DNA of 64,000 nt, from NCBI GenBank assembly GCA_031763025.1, contig JASSKH010000017.1, positions 4,840,041 through 4,904,040 of the forward strand, written 5' to 3'. The DNA is from Macrocystis pyrifera (Eukaryota; Sar; Phaeophyceae; Laminariales; Laminariaceae). The notes below the pieces were generated by a model, which worked only from the letters and a program-made list of their open reading frames with translations, ran no database searches and was not told the origin of the DNA. A program made the translations under genes and the position numbers. Below, piece by piece: positions 11,314-53,804 of this stretch; position 1 is the first letter of the stretch, and each line of letters opens with the position of its first letter.

Positions 11314-14300
11314 GTGTGTCACGAAAATATGAAAGTACAACCCACAACATCATCAGACCGATCACAGATCACCGATCGATCCCCACACCTTCATCTAGAT
11401 CTTTGAGGGAGCAGCTCTCGGACAGATCACCTCATCCCCACTTCATGGCCTAGATATTTCCGAGAGCGTATCATTCCCTGATCTCAACTGGTATGATCTA
11501 CAGTAGCAGAAGCAGTAGTAGTAGAAAGTAGTAGTAGTAGGAAGTAGTGGTAGCTCATATTACCGGGTGGGAGTCGTGTAGTCTGCATGGTGTATTTCAT
11601 CATGCACACGTGGAGAACGTGTTTCCTGAGTTGGACCCGTTGTACTGTACAGATGCCGCACGGCGTCTCATAGCCGGAGGTTTTAGTAGGACCTACCTTT
11701 TTCTGCTCTAGACAGACGGGCCGTGATCTACAGCAGTAGCGTGGATCGTGGTGACCTGTCGGATATTGTGGCGTGTGCTATGACAGATAGAAAGGTACGA
11801 GCACTTGTTTGTTCGTTTGTTTGTTTGTTTGTTTTTTCTTTCCGAACGACGGTGCTCCTTAACCCAAAAATTGTCGGAATTTCAATCTTGTGTTGTTCGA
11901 CCAACTATTGTGGGAATTTTTTTAAGGGGTCTCAGAACTGGCTTTTTTTGCCGAAAACCGGCGACTTACTCGACGAGACTGTCAAAAACACCGGTAGGCT
12001 CCTCAGGATGCTCCCCTTCGTTTTCCGAGAGCTTTCTCGAGCACTATTCCGTTTCTCCAGAGTCGTATTTCCAGTTCTGAGGACATCGTGATTTTTCATC
12101 AAAAATTCTCGAAGATCCACTATTTCTGGCCTCTGTTCAGACCAAAAGCAATATTTCTGACCCTCCAGAGAAAAGTGATTCGCAGCTCCAAAATTTCAAT
12201 TAGGACTCTGGAGAAACGGGAAATTGTTCCTGAAAGCTCGTAAAAAACTACGGGGAGCATTTTGAGGAGTCTATCGGTGTTTTTTGTCTTTCCCGCCGAG
12301 TAACACGCGTATGTTCGGCCTAAAACCCCAGTTCTGAGAGCTCAGAAGTAATTTCCCATAATAGTTTATATTCGCAGTAATTTTCGTTGCATGCTTATTG
12401 TTAGGCCATCGTAGGATGGTACATCGGGAAGCACTTACATTTTCCTCCGAAATGAGATGTTGCGTGAGAGATAGAGTTCCTTAAAGTCAACTGAGGAGAC
12501 TCGGAAGAAAAAAAAAAAGGTGCATCTCTACCGCACCGTGCGTCATCGATATTGGGTGACATCCGTTCGTGTCATCGATGTCGCTCCGTTGCCCTTCGTC
12601 GACAAGAACCATCGACCCCTTGTAACTCGTGGCGCTCGGAGTACTCCCCTGACAACAACTGAGACGCATGCATGATACTGTAGTACGGGGTGAGTATGGC
12701 CCCCTAGTAATGCCGTATACGAAGTTTATAGAGATAATATGGCATTATACTGTAGTGAAAAATACCAACTATTACTGACTGACGGGTCTCCTTGAGTTAT
12801 TAACTATATGCTCAACATCGTTGCAAAACTGTTACTTCTACAGCAGTACTAGTGTTTTTTTGTTTTTGGTACAAAGCGTCTCAATTGGGGCTTAACCCCT
12901 TTTCGGAATGCAGTCCTCCATTTTGGGGACAAAACTACATATAATTTGAGTGGTCTGTCCTCCGAAACGGGTCTGCAATCCTAAAAGGCTGAAATAACCC
13001 CTACCTGGTATGTGTTTTTAGACCCAACAACATCGTTGAGTGGATGAGCGCATCTACTAACTGTGGTGTGAACCTGCACCATAGTAGAAGGGATCGACTC
13101 ATACATATACAGCATAATCGTATCCTGTTGCCTAGCTTAACCCTAAATACCTCGTACCTTCACACGTGGCGTCGTCGAGTCCTCTCTGAATGAATGAACC
13201 GGTATACACGCATATACCCCCTCCTTTCCGACAGGCCGCCGAGGAGGTAGCGCGAATCACGCGCAATCGCATTGTGGGCCAAGTACCCTCGCTCGTGCGC
13301 GATTATTATGGGAAACTGGCCAGCACCGTACGGCGATACATGACCACGAAGGGCATGGGGTGCGCGGCCGCCAGGGCGTCGGTTGCCGCCAGCACGCTCC
13401 AGTGCGGAGTGGATCCCAGACGTATGGTCAGGTCCCACGCGTGCCGTGCGGCAGCCACTCTGCTCATGGAAGCGGGGGATGAGTGGGTGACGACGAGCGA
13501 GACGACGAAGCTATCGCGCAGGCTTATCGGGGGGGAGGTGCTCTGGCCCAAGCACGTCACGGTGAGTTTGAAATGCCCCCAGATCACGAGTTTCCGTTGC
13601 ATCCCGCACGCGCAGCACGCGTGCGTATGTATGTGTATTGGTGTGTTGTGTGGCGGGTGTCTATTTTTCGTTTGTTGAGTGCACACAACGTCCACATTGT
13701 GACTGCAACCTTTTCGCTCGCTCGCTCTTTCAACCACCCCCCTCAATCCCCCCCCCTCTACCCCCGCGTTCGTGGTGAAAACAGCGCGAACTCTTGTTGG
13801 TTACTCGAAGAAGCGAGTGCACCTACCTATCGCAGCAGCAGTAATATAGGGAGTAGGAATATTCACATGATCTACTACGTCCCTAAATATGATCAACGTA
13901 CATGTATGAATAATTAATCCAAACAGAAATTATATTTCGGGCCAGAGTGTGGGCTCCTCGCTTGAGGAGGCCCGTTTGTCGACAAAAAAAAAGCCGACAA
14001 AAAGCCAATCGAGATGAAGATCAAGACGAACAATCCCATGGCCTACAGTATACAGTAGTAGGTGTACAAATGCATGCCTTCGTAGTGCATAATCACGATA
14101 CAATGGACGGCGTTCCAACGATATGGTTGGGGGTCGTACATTTGAATACTTGCGGTACAGCCGCGTGGCGCTAGCTAGCCCTGCGTTGCCCGTCGCACTT
14201 TGTAAATACATACCCGTGGTAGTGTTTGTAGTACCTGTAGTGTGCTGTGATGTACTACTCTGAACGGCAATGTGAGAACCGTCGTGCAAGGATGCTACGT

Positions 14301-16880
14301 ACGGGTAGGGGTGCAACCTACAATTTTCTGATAATTTTTTGAGGCTCTTCGCTTGAGAAGCTCCATACCTCAATACCTGCAGTAGTAACACCCAAAATCT
14401 GACGTTTTCATAATTGTGTAAGCTTAGCCCATGGCCTAGGTGCTAACGGAAGCTGTTGTGCAGCACAAATCGGATATGTACTTGGTAGTTCTTCCTCAGC
14501 CGAAGAGCTCCGTCACCCAGATATGTATTCCTCATGACGCCATAGAAAACCAGTACCAGGCATATATGTACGCGCGATCGACGTATCAAACGCAACTTGC
14601 AAAAAGTGAAATTTCGATCGAAATCCTCGATATCACAGCAGTTGAGGTTGTTTGAGAGAAACAAATAAATGATAGGGGTAAACACGACGTACGTACGTAT
14701 ATATATTGCAATCGACCGCCTAACAGTGCTTTGAAACGCACGGAAGCGCTATTAGTGTAGATGGCTCGACACTCTGGCAAGTGTTTCCTAGTGTGTGCAC
14801 ACCATGACACGTTTTTAGTTTTCGTAACTTCCTCTCCGTTTTTCGTCACGACGGTTTCCCAAGTCTACCACCTCCCCTCCCGCGCCCCTTTCGTTCATAC
14901 GGGAATCATCATAAATTACTGCACCCACAGACGGCACAGGCGGCTGTAACGACTGCGCTGGACAAAATGACCAAGTCCCACGATGTTCCGAAGCTGTTCG
15001 GAGGCTTCTTCACGGAGCTCATGGCCGCTGCGCGCACCCGACGCAAGGCCGAAGGATTAGGGGTGGACGTGGCCAGGAAATGTACGGTCCGGGGAGTTCT
15101 CGCGCGGGGTCTCCCCAGCGAGCCCGCAAGGGCTGCCGCGTTCGCCGCGGCAGCCTTGCTCGTGGACACAATTCCCGACGGCGTGATGTCATCCGGCGGT
15201 AAAAATAACATCGCAACCTCGCACAGCAACCCATCTGCCCACGCCGGTACTCCCTCATCCGACACTTTTCGCGCCGCTTCTGTGGCGGTCGGTGATGCCG
15301 AGCTCAATGCACCTGTGCTGCGCATGCTGCCACCGCCGCCGGCACCACTACCGACACCACCATCACCACCGACACCGACACCGCCACCGCCACCGCCGCC
15401 ACCACCGCCCATGACTTCCCCGGCGTACCCCGCGGCGAACACCTCTTTCCCGCATTCCGGGTTGAGACATGCAGCACGCTTGGCCAGCCCGACAGCCTTC
15501 TCTACCCCGACGATGCCGTCACCGACGGACATCGTGAGCCCCAGTCCCATGGGCAAGCAACCACAGCACGGACGCCTCGGGGCCATGGGTGCCTCTCCCT
15601 CTCCGAGCTGCGCTCCAAGGTCGAGCAATATTGCCGGACGACAACACGTGGACAGAATCCGCACGACGGCGTCGCCGACGCCGCTCATTGTTAAAAAGGC
15701 GGCGGCGGTTCGAGTGGTGGAAGCGACTGGCGGCATGGCGCCGCCCATTTCGAGCGGCCTTTCTAGCACTACGGCAGCCCCGGAAACTTTCGGTACGCCT
15801 GAAGATGTCGGAACGACGCGAACGGCACGCTTTGGTTCGGGGGCGGCGGTTTGCGTGACCGGGGCAGCGGCGGCAGCAGCGGCGGCGGCAGCGGCAGCGG
15901 CAGCGGCGGCGGCGTCGGCGGCGATGTCGGCGGCGAAGGCAAGAGCACTCAGGACGGGCGTGGCTGCAAGCCTGGCCCCTTCCCGCGCCAACCAGGGCGG
16001 TGAAGCTCTCGGGTCCGGTAGCTCTGGATTTCCTGTTACGTCGATAGCAGCGCCGACTACAGCGGCGGACGCCGGGGGGGTTGAGGAGGGAGTCACTGCA
16101 AGCTCGACTCCACCCAGGGGCAACCAGGGCGTCGGAGCTATCGGATCCGGCAGTGGGCTGTCTATTTCGTCGGGAGCAACGCCGGAAACGACGGCAGAGC
16201 CCGGCGGCGGGTATGGGGGGGAAAGCGCGCTGGCCAGCATTTCTTCTTCGTGCTACGAGCCTCAAGGTGTCGGGGCCTCCGAAGCTTCTTCCGTGCCTGG
16301 ACTGTTCTCGCCAGCGCCAACGACTGGATTCCAGACGCCGGAGGCGGCCACTGTCGCAGCAGCAGCGGGCGACAAGGGCTTTTGGGCTGCTTTCGAAAAT
16401 ATCGAGGACGCCTTCGGACCCGTCGGCAACAACTCCGAGTTGAATGGGTTGGGGCCTAACGTGCCAGTCGCGTCGGACGTAGCGGCGGTGGCAACGGCGG
16501 CGGCGGCAGCGGCAGCGGCAGCGGAAACGGGAGTGGTAGTGGCGGTGCCGGCACCGACGGTGACGTCCAGCCCAGTGGTTGCAACGGCCGGGGTGGAGGG
16601 AGCGGGGGCCGCCGTGGCGGCTCACCCAGACACCCTCAACCGCTCGGTGGCCTTTCCCGCCTTTACACCTCCCCTTTCTTCTGGCGGCGAGGCGGCGAAG
16701 AACATTTCCGGTGCGGACATTGACACGGGCAGTGGTGATAACGGTCCCACCAACGTCGGTGGGGATGACGATAGCAATGGAAGAGTTGGCGGCAAGAGGA
16801 AAGTCGCCGGTTTTGAGAGTGAAACCGAGGACCCTCCATGCGATGGGGAGGGGAAGAGGAAAAGGATCCGTGTGGGGTGA
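11194..16880 (+). CDS. Three-exon gene for a 798-residue Ala/Pro-rich protein of unknown function
   Basis: Exons 11,194-11,313, 13,235-13,561 and 14,931-16,880 join in phase 0 at both junctions, with GT donors (GTGTGT, GTGAGT) and CAG acceptors. Residues 1 to about 235 are well mixed, probably helical, with many Arg/Ala (YVQLARQTVGAMLRAW, RNRIVGQVPSLVRDYYGKL, KLFGGFFTELMAAARTRRK). From about 240 the chain is low in complexity: a Pro run near 280-308, Ala runs near 460-485 and 667-686, and Gly/Ser/Thr/Ala-rich linkers. The C terminus has basic clusters GGKRKV and GKRKRIRVG that look like nuclear localisation signals. I do not recognise the family; a nuclear or chromatin-associated role is only a guess. 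The Met at 11,194 is the first one in frame; an upstream exon is not excluded. The gene converges on glycerol kinase. Confidence 0.65.
11405..11720 (+). repeat. Dispersed repeat family C, diverged copy
   Basis: It shares CTCGGACAGATC, CCGGGTGGGAGTCGT, an ACGTGTTTCCTG-like segment and a final GGAGGTT-type part with better copies at 28,583-28,878 (opposite strand) and 63,195-63,482. It lies in intron 1 of the unknown gene and has an AGTAGTAG insertion near 11,500. Confidence 0.6.
11904..12365. mobile_element. Foldback element of about 460 bp
   Basis: The outer arms ACTATTGTGGGAA and TTCCCATAATAGT pair. Pairing continues inward through GTCTCAGAACTGG, CTACCGGTGTTTTT-type, GGAGCATcctgaGGAG-type and CTCTGGAGAAACGG blocks, to a loop near 12,080-12,180. 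It has no coding capacity and lies in intron 1 of the unknown gene. It could be a long-TIR MITE; superfamily unknown. Confidence 0.75.
12892..12990. mobile_element. Palindromic MITE, family B
   Basis: Starts TTAACCCCTTTTCGG and ends TCTGCAATCCTAAAAGG, with the shared TTTGGGGACAAAACTAC arm. It lies in intron 1 of the unknown gene. Confidence 0.75.
13235..13561 (+). CDS. Unknown gene, exon 2
   Basis: One hundred and nine codons from AAEEVARITRN to LWPKHVT, between a TTTCCGACAG acceptor and a GTGAGT donor, phase 0 at both ends. Composition is well balanced and GC-rich, unlike the flanking DNA, which supports real coding. Confidence 0.7.
14931..16880 (+). CDS. Unknown gene, exon 3 (terminal)
   Basis: Starts after GCACCCACAG and reads TAQAAVTTALDKMTKSHD, then 637 further codons from the Met at 14,967 to the stop at 16,878-16,880. 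It carries all the low-complexity Pro and Ala tracts and the C-terminal basic clusters. An antisense open frame of 443 codons across it is a by-product of its GC-rich codons. Confidence 0.75.
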   Translation, partial: TAQAAVTTALDKMTKSHDVPKLFGGFFTELMAAARTRRKAEGLGVDVARKCTVRGVLARGLPSEPARAAAFAAAALLVDTIPDGVMSSGGKNNIATSHSNPSAHAGTPSSDTFRAASVAVGDAELNAPVLRMLPPPPAPLPTPPSPPTPTPPPPPPPPPPMTSPAYPAANTSFPHSGLRHAARLASPTAFSTPTMPSPTDIVSPSPMGKQPQHGRLGAMGASPSPSCAPRSSNIAGRQHVDRIRTTASPTPLIVKKAAAVRVVEATGGMAPPISSGLSSTTAAPETFGTPEDVGTTRTARFGSGAAVCVTGAAAAAAAAAAAAAAAAASAAMSAAKARALRTGVAASLAPSRANQGGEALGSGSSGFPVTSIAAPTTAADAGGVEEGVTASSTPPRGNQGVGAIGSGSGLSISSGATPETTAEPGGGYGGESALASISSSCYEPQGVGASEASSVPGLFSPAPTTGFQTPEAATVAAAAGDKGFWAAFENIEDAFGPVGNNSELNGLGPNVPVASDVAAVATAAAAAAAAAETGVVVAVPAPTVTSSPVVATAGVEGAGAAVAAHPDTLNRSVAFPAFTPPLSSGGEAAKNISGADIDTGSGDNGPTNVGGDDDSNGRVGGKRKVAGFESETEDPPCDGEGKRKRIRVG

Positions 16881-17974
16881 AAGGGTGGACGGGGAAGAGG
16901 GATTGGGGAGCGGGGGAGTTTGGGGCTTTTGTGGTGCGTTACTTTAACTATCGCACACATCACCCGTTACGATGCATGAACACGCTTTGTTTTCATTGTC
17001 ACGGAGGCAGCAACGTTGTGTTTTGATGCACAAGCGAGTTAAAATGGTCACACACGGCACAGGTGTGGAAGTGTGGGCGGGTAGGTGGATGGGTGGGTGG
17101 GTCGGTGGGTGGATGGGTCGGTGGGTGGTCAAAATACCGGCCCCGCTGGCGTGGCAGCGCAGTATATACGAAGCGCATTGATTGTTGCGCTTCTGTGCTT
17201 TGGTGTTGTCGTCACGTTTCCTGTTCTTCTCGCGGTGTGTGAGAAAGAAGGAAACTTTTAGCACTGCGATAGTTCTTGCTTGAGCGAGCCATCACTACGG
17301 TTGACGTCTGGTATCACAGCGATATCTGTACAGTATCGTCCGTGGCGGGCATGCGAGCGTGAGGCGTGTCAGATGTCACAGGCAGGCAGGTAGGTATGTG
17401 TGGGCATCTAGACAGCATGGGTGTACGTAGACGCAACGAAGAAGTGCTTTGGCATTCGACTAGATAACCTTCCGATGAGGGTGTATTGGCCTCAAGTCAA
17501 GGTAGGCCCGCCATTACTAGTGAGTGAAAATAGTAGTAGTGCTCTTAGTGTAGAGTATCAGGCCTTGGCCCTTCGTTTCTTTGGTGTTCGCGCAGTCGCG
17601 TGTGCGCACACGATGCGTTGCTGCAGAACCCGTTTTTCTTGAAATGCTTGTGATAGCAGTGTTTTCATGGTGGTTTGACCGGGTTTCGCGGTGGGCGCTG
17701 TTCTGCAGAGCCGGAGAAAACTACCCGCGTAGACAGCATGGGAGAGGGCGTCGTCCAACTGACGCCTCTACAATTTTGGGTAATGAGCGATGTTGACCGA
17801 TACAGCCGCCGCCACCGCGTGTGTCGTGAGGAGTTATTTCGCATCCAAAATGCAAGAGCGAGGTTGAAGATCTCCCCACACACACAGCTCCGGACTGAAC
17901 CGTGCGCGCGCGGCTCGGGCCGCCGCTGGCTGTTGGTGACACGAGACGCCTTGCTTCTATCCTCACGACTCCTT
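16881..17974. other. Convergent intergenic stretch
   Basis: It holds the 3' end of the unknown gene and a GGTGGGTGGATG micro-repeat at 17,080-17,130. Open frames near 17,580-17,900 do not join into a convincing gene. Confidence 0.4.
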
Positions 17975-18560
17975 CTCTTCTTCCTCTTCTTCCCACTCTT
18001 ACCCTCCCCCTTCGTTCGATTCCGACAGTAGTCGTACTAATAGCACCATCACTACTATTAATATCTGGTATTAAATATCATCAGAAGCAGCACCAGCAAA
18101 ATAATCGTCATCATGGCAGCATGAGCAGCACCCGTAGAAGCAGAAGCAGGAATAGCAATGTAAGCATTGAGAATCTGCGACAGCATCAACAACAGTATCA
18201 GAAGCATTTGCGTCAATTAACCTTGGCGCTAATTAGCCTTAGCATCAGCTTCAGCAGCATATCACCATCGTTACCATCATCATCGACAGTATCAGCATCA
18301 CAGCAGCCTCCATCCCCCCCCCCCCCTCTTGTTCTCCGGCGCGTTCGAAGAAAAACGCCAAAAAAGCCTCTCCAAACGTCAGTCAACGCACACGCCCCCC
18401 CCCCCCCCCGGCCCTCCACTCCCCTCCCCCACCCGCTGTCAGCAAAATCAACAAGAAAAAAAAAATAAAAACAAAGAACATTACTGCACTCCGGGGGTGC
18501 AACCTGCACTTCCGCTCCATTGTCACATCAGGTATAACGTCGTTGGCGACTCAATACCAC
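17975..18560. repeat. Duplicated segment 3' of glycerol kinase
   Basis: Partner of 2,282-2,860 (see that entry). It has CAGCA/CATCA-rich repeats and two C runs (18,316-18,327 and 18,396-18,411). Confidence 0.6.
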
Positions 18561-18734
18561 ACGATACCACACAACACAGCACACCGCACCACAAATCACA
18601 GGGTCTGGGTCCAACACCCCTCCCTCTCAGTCCACGCTTCCCTCCGAGGTCTCTCCGGGCTACCTCCTGGTACCCTCCCCCCGTAGGCGCCTACAAACAG
18701 CAGCAACACCAGCAGGGTATAACCCCGATGTTGC

Positions 18735-19059
18735 ACAGTGGTTCGATTACCGGTAGTGGTTCGATTACCACCCTACCGCTTCAGTTACCACTAGTGGTTC
18801 GGATACCGCGCTAGCGGTTCGGTTTCCGCCCTAGCGACTCGGCTGCTGGTAGCGGTGCGGGTACTGCCTTAGCACTACCGCTACCGCTCTAGCAGCTCGG
18901 TTACCGCCCCAGCAATTCGGTTACCCCAAGCGGTTCGGCTACCGTGCGCCGGCGGTTCAAATGCCGCAAAAGTACCGCACGCGATTCTATTACCGCCCTA
19001 GGAGTTCGGTTGCCGCGCTATCAAATTGGAGACTGCTAGCGCTTTTCCTTACCGCCCTA

Positions 19060-19085
<26 letters not shown>
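18735..19085. repeat. Degenerate minisatellite (GCGGTTCGGTTACCGCC-type)
   Basis: About 15 imperfect units of 20 to 26 bp, each combining GGTTCGGTTACCGC and CCTAGC-like parts. It overlaps the glycerol kinase stop codon at 19,060: the last codons of that gene read from one of its units. Confidence 0.75.
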
Positions 19086-50293
<31,208 letters not shown>

Positions 50294-51649
50294 GTTGCTG
50301 GCGTTGCAAGTTGCAATTGCCTCCTTGCTCCTTCCTCTCACGGCCGCCTGCTATTATTGTTGATGCAGCTCCTCCTCTCCCGACTGCAGGCACGGTAGTA
50401 CACACCTGTGCTCTGTTGTCAGTCTCGATCAAAAGCCGGGATGTACGAGTACTGCTGCCGTGCCTTGTGCGCAGTCGAGCAAATAGATGGGTACTTGGCC
50501 TTATCGGTCCTGGAGTGCCAGGAGTCACAAAGTACACAGCAGCCTTGGTTCTCGCACGAGTGATTCAGCTACGAATAGTGAGCAGCAGCACGAGCAAGCA
50601 GTACTATACTATCGGAAATTCGAGCGGAGGAAAAATGTTGAAATCTCGAAATCTCCCGTCGGAGGTTTCCGCTAAAAATCGTTGGCGTTATGGTTCTGTT
50701 GATAAAAAATGTTCTTGACTCGTATCACTGGCTGGCTTGGTAGAGAGCTCCTCCAAGCACGGTTACTGCAGTCCCTGAACACCGTATCTTCCAGACATGA
50801 CGTGAGTGACGGCGATTGATACATACACGAAGAGGCCTTCGTTCAAAATAATTCGGCGAGGAAATCTGGGCCAAATGTATGCTCTAAATAAATACGAAGC
50901 ACATACCTGGTATCGTGAAATAAATGTTGTCAATGGAGTTGATTCAGGCACGATCGATCGCATGATCGCATGATTGCGCTTGGACGCTTGAGCTCGAAGG
51001 GCCACCGTCGGATTTCTGGTGACTTGTGTTTGTAGGTGGTTGATTTATTTCGGTTCCTATTAATAGCAGCAGTTTAGCTGCACACTCAGCAATCGCAAAG
51101 AAAAACGCCCGGGCAGCCGTCGCCAGAGTTACGTGGTACTTCTGCGCAATACGTAGACGTGTGCTCCGGCCACAAGACAACGCAGGTACCAGAGGCCCTA
51201 ATTGCAACACCATCCTTGCGAAAACATCAGAGGAAAAACTCGTGCAACACCTCTGTCTGATTGGTCGAGACTGGCCTTTCAGTCGATCGTTTTTTTCAGA
51301 AAAAAGCCACAGAGGGCCGCGCGACCGCCCCTATCGGCTTCGAGTCCCCTAGCGGAAGGGTTGAGGTTAGGGTCCGGGTTAGGGTCTTAGGATATGGGCG
51401 GGGTTGGAGCTGGACCGACGTGCACGAGATTGGTCAAAGCATGTTGTAGGGGTTTATTTACACGGCAGTGTTGCATTCGGAGGCACCCCACTAGCACGTA
51501 TATACCAGGTGCGTATCTGGTATATACCTGGTATCCTGGTACAACGGACAACAGTACTACAACAGTGGTAACGTAGTACTGCAGCAGTGGTAGCGTGGTA
51601 TATATCTGTATGGCGCCGCACGTCCCACTACGTACGTACGACTATACTG

Positions 51650-51680
<31 letters not shown>

Positions 51681-51948
51681 CATCACCAACCAAGTCATAC
51701 CTGGTACGTGAGGTACGTAAACAGCTGCCATACACACCCGCCGCACGCGTATTGCGTGCATGCAGAGAGAGCACAGGACGAGGGCTACAAGTTTCGAGTC
51801 ACGCCAACGGTCAGCTGTCAACGGTGGTGTTATATATACTTGTAGCCCTGTATGCTCTGTTATTAGGCACAACTCTACGTAGTGCACCAGGAAAAACCGA
51901 ACTTGGCACTTCATTGAGCCATTTTCCCTTGGTGCCCCGTGCTCCCCC
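50294..51948. promoter_or_regulatory. Divergent interval between glycerol kinase and HMG-CoA synthase
   Basis: About 1.65 kb separates the two first coding exons, so both promoters and 5' leaders must lie here unless upstream non-coding exons reach further. No TATA box or known sterol element can be named with confidence. It contains two TTAGGG-like words (51,366-51,390), a CTA microsatellite at 51,643-51,680, and several ACCTGGTA/ACCAGGTA words near 51,500-51,540. Confidence 0.5.
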
Positions 51949-52044
51949 ATGCACAGGGAGTTTCACGCGGCAGCGGCGTCCCGGCCTGAAAATGTGGGCA
52001 TTCTGGCAATCGATATGTACTTCCCGAGGACCTTTGTGGAACAG
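51949..52044 (+). CDS. HMG-CoA synthase exon 1
   Basis: Thirty-two codons, ending TFVEQ in phase 0 before [25 protein letters not shown] matches the family N terminus. Confidence 0.85.
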
Positions 52045-53745
52045 GTACTACTGCTGCTGTGTCTACTGGCTGTGTTTAGTGCCGCGCCTACTACTTTGTC
52101 TACAGTTGTATTTACTGCTGTGTCGACTGCTGTGTCTCGTACGTTTACTAATATAGTTTTGGCCTCCTGCATTTAGAATTTACTCACTGATGGATATATG
52201 GTAGTCAGAACGAACTTGGCAGGATTCGATAGTTCATTGGTATCGCAATGGATCTCACCAAGATTAGTGCAGGTTGCCCTTGGGACTGCTGTTCTACTGT
52301 TGGGTTTAATGCGCCGCATGCGCCGCTCTATGAACTATTAGGACGGCTGGGACTTACAGCTTAAAGTCGATAGTACCGCTCCGTGGGGACGATGCGTGCT
52401 CAAGGTGGGCACGTCATGCTGCTACGTACATGGTGGTACTAGTAGAGCCCGCTTGTCCCCTTACCCAGCAGCACGCGCCCACTTTTTAGTTATTCCGCGA
52501 GCAGCACCCTCTTTTGCGAAACGGTGCGCGTGAGGGGAGGGGGGGAAGCAAACGAAGGCCGAAACGAAAATGCCCGCCATCTCGTTTATTCCTGCGCCAA
52601 AAGGCTCGATAGCAGTAGTCTCGGGCAGCTCAGCCGGTTTATTGAACCATGACAGAGGACCCGAACCTAGATGTTTGAGGTTCGAGGTCTCCTTGGGGTG
52701 CCGTTCTGTCCCGGTTCGCTTCTCGTCACGTATAGTCCTGCTGTACTTGAGTTTGTTCCTGCTGATGGAAGCAGTACTGTACTGTTGATACGCGTAGCGC
52801 GTGTTTTTTAGGCTCTGGACTCCCTGCTGCTAGCGCTGCGTCCGGATGATTCGCACGACATAAGCGAAACCCCGCTGTAGATCCTGCGCCAGTGGTATGC
52901 CTGCATACATAAAAATATCTACCACACTCTGCTTTGACCAAATGCCGAGGCCTGCATCACTGCAGCATCGAGATATACGACGCCTCGTCACCACTGCTTC
53001 CTTCTACGCTCTATATTCACACACGGTATGTACCCATCCCACCCACCCACCCGAGGCAAGTTGGTCATTCTGGGTACCAGGTAGAAGAGAAGCTGCTGAG
53101 CGTGGGCGTTGACCCGTCCGTTTGTCGGTCTGCCTGTCTCTCTGTCCGTCTGCCTGTCTCTTTCTCGCTCTACCCCCCCCCCCCCTGTGCTCCGTCTCGA
53201 AAGGGATGCGTTCTATGTATGCTTCTCTCTCCTTCTCCCCTCCGCCTCTTTCTCAAGTCATTTCTACCCCCCTCTGTATGTCTTTCGATCACTCTCCATC
53301 ACTACAACAGTCTGACCTGGAGAAGTTCGACGGCTGCGAGGGCAAGTACACGATCGGCCTCGGACAGAACCGCCTAGCATTTGTCGATGACAGGTAGGCG
53401 TGTCCGGAATTGATGGAGGGAGGGGAGGGAGCAAATGGCGTGCAAGCACTGCGGTAGGCGATGGCTTGGGTCCAATAGATGACGTGCATGACATGTTGAT
53501 GCTTCATGTTTATGGATTCGGGGGGCTATGTTCATCGTACGAGTTGTAATGGTACAGGTAAATTGTCTCAAAACTAGCGATATCGACTCGAACCCTGCAG
53601 AGTAGACGGAAATAAGGTATATGGAAGAAAACGGAGTGCCCTGGCGATTTCCTTTTCAACAGCTGCTGTAGGTGGCGCAACAATGGTAGTATTGATAACA
53701 ATTACATTCACTCAAAGGTCAGCCTACAAACAGTCGTCGTAGCGC

Positions 53746-53804
<59 letters not shown>

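Noticed and set aside
14909-16240. 443-codon open frame on the minus strand
   Set aside because: It is antisense to exon 3 of the unknown gene; its openness follows from GC-rich codons, while the plus-strand frame splices in phase with two upstream exons.
17421-18031. Possible small gene between the unknown gene and glycerol kinase
   Set aside because: Short overlapping frames on both strands, no consistent splice pattern and no family resemblance.
51358-51392. Interstitial telomere-like TTAGGG words
   Set aside because: Only two imperfect words; too short to call a telomeric tract.
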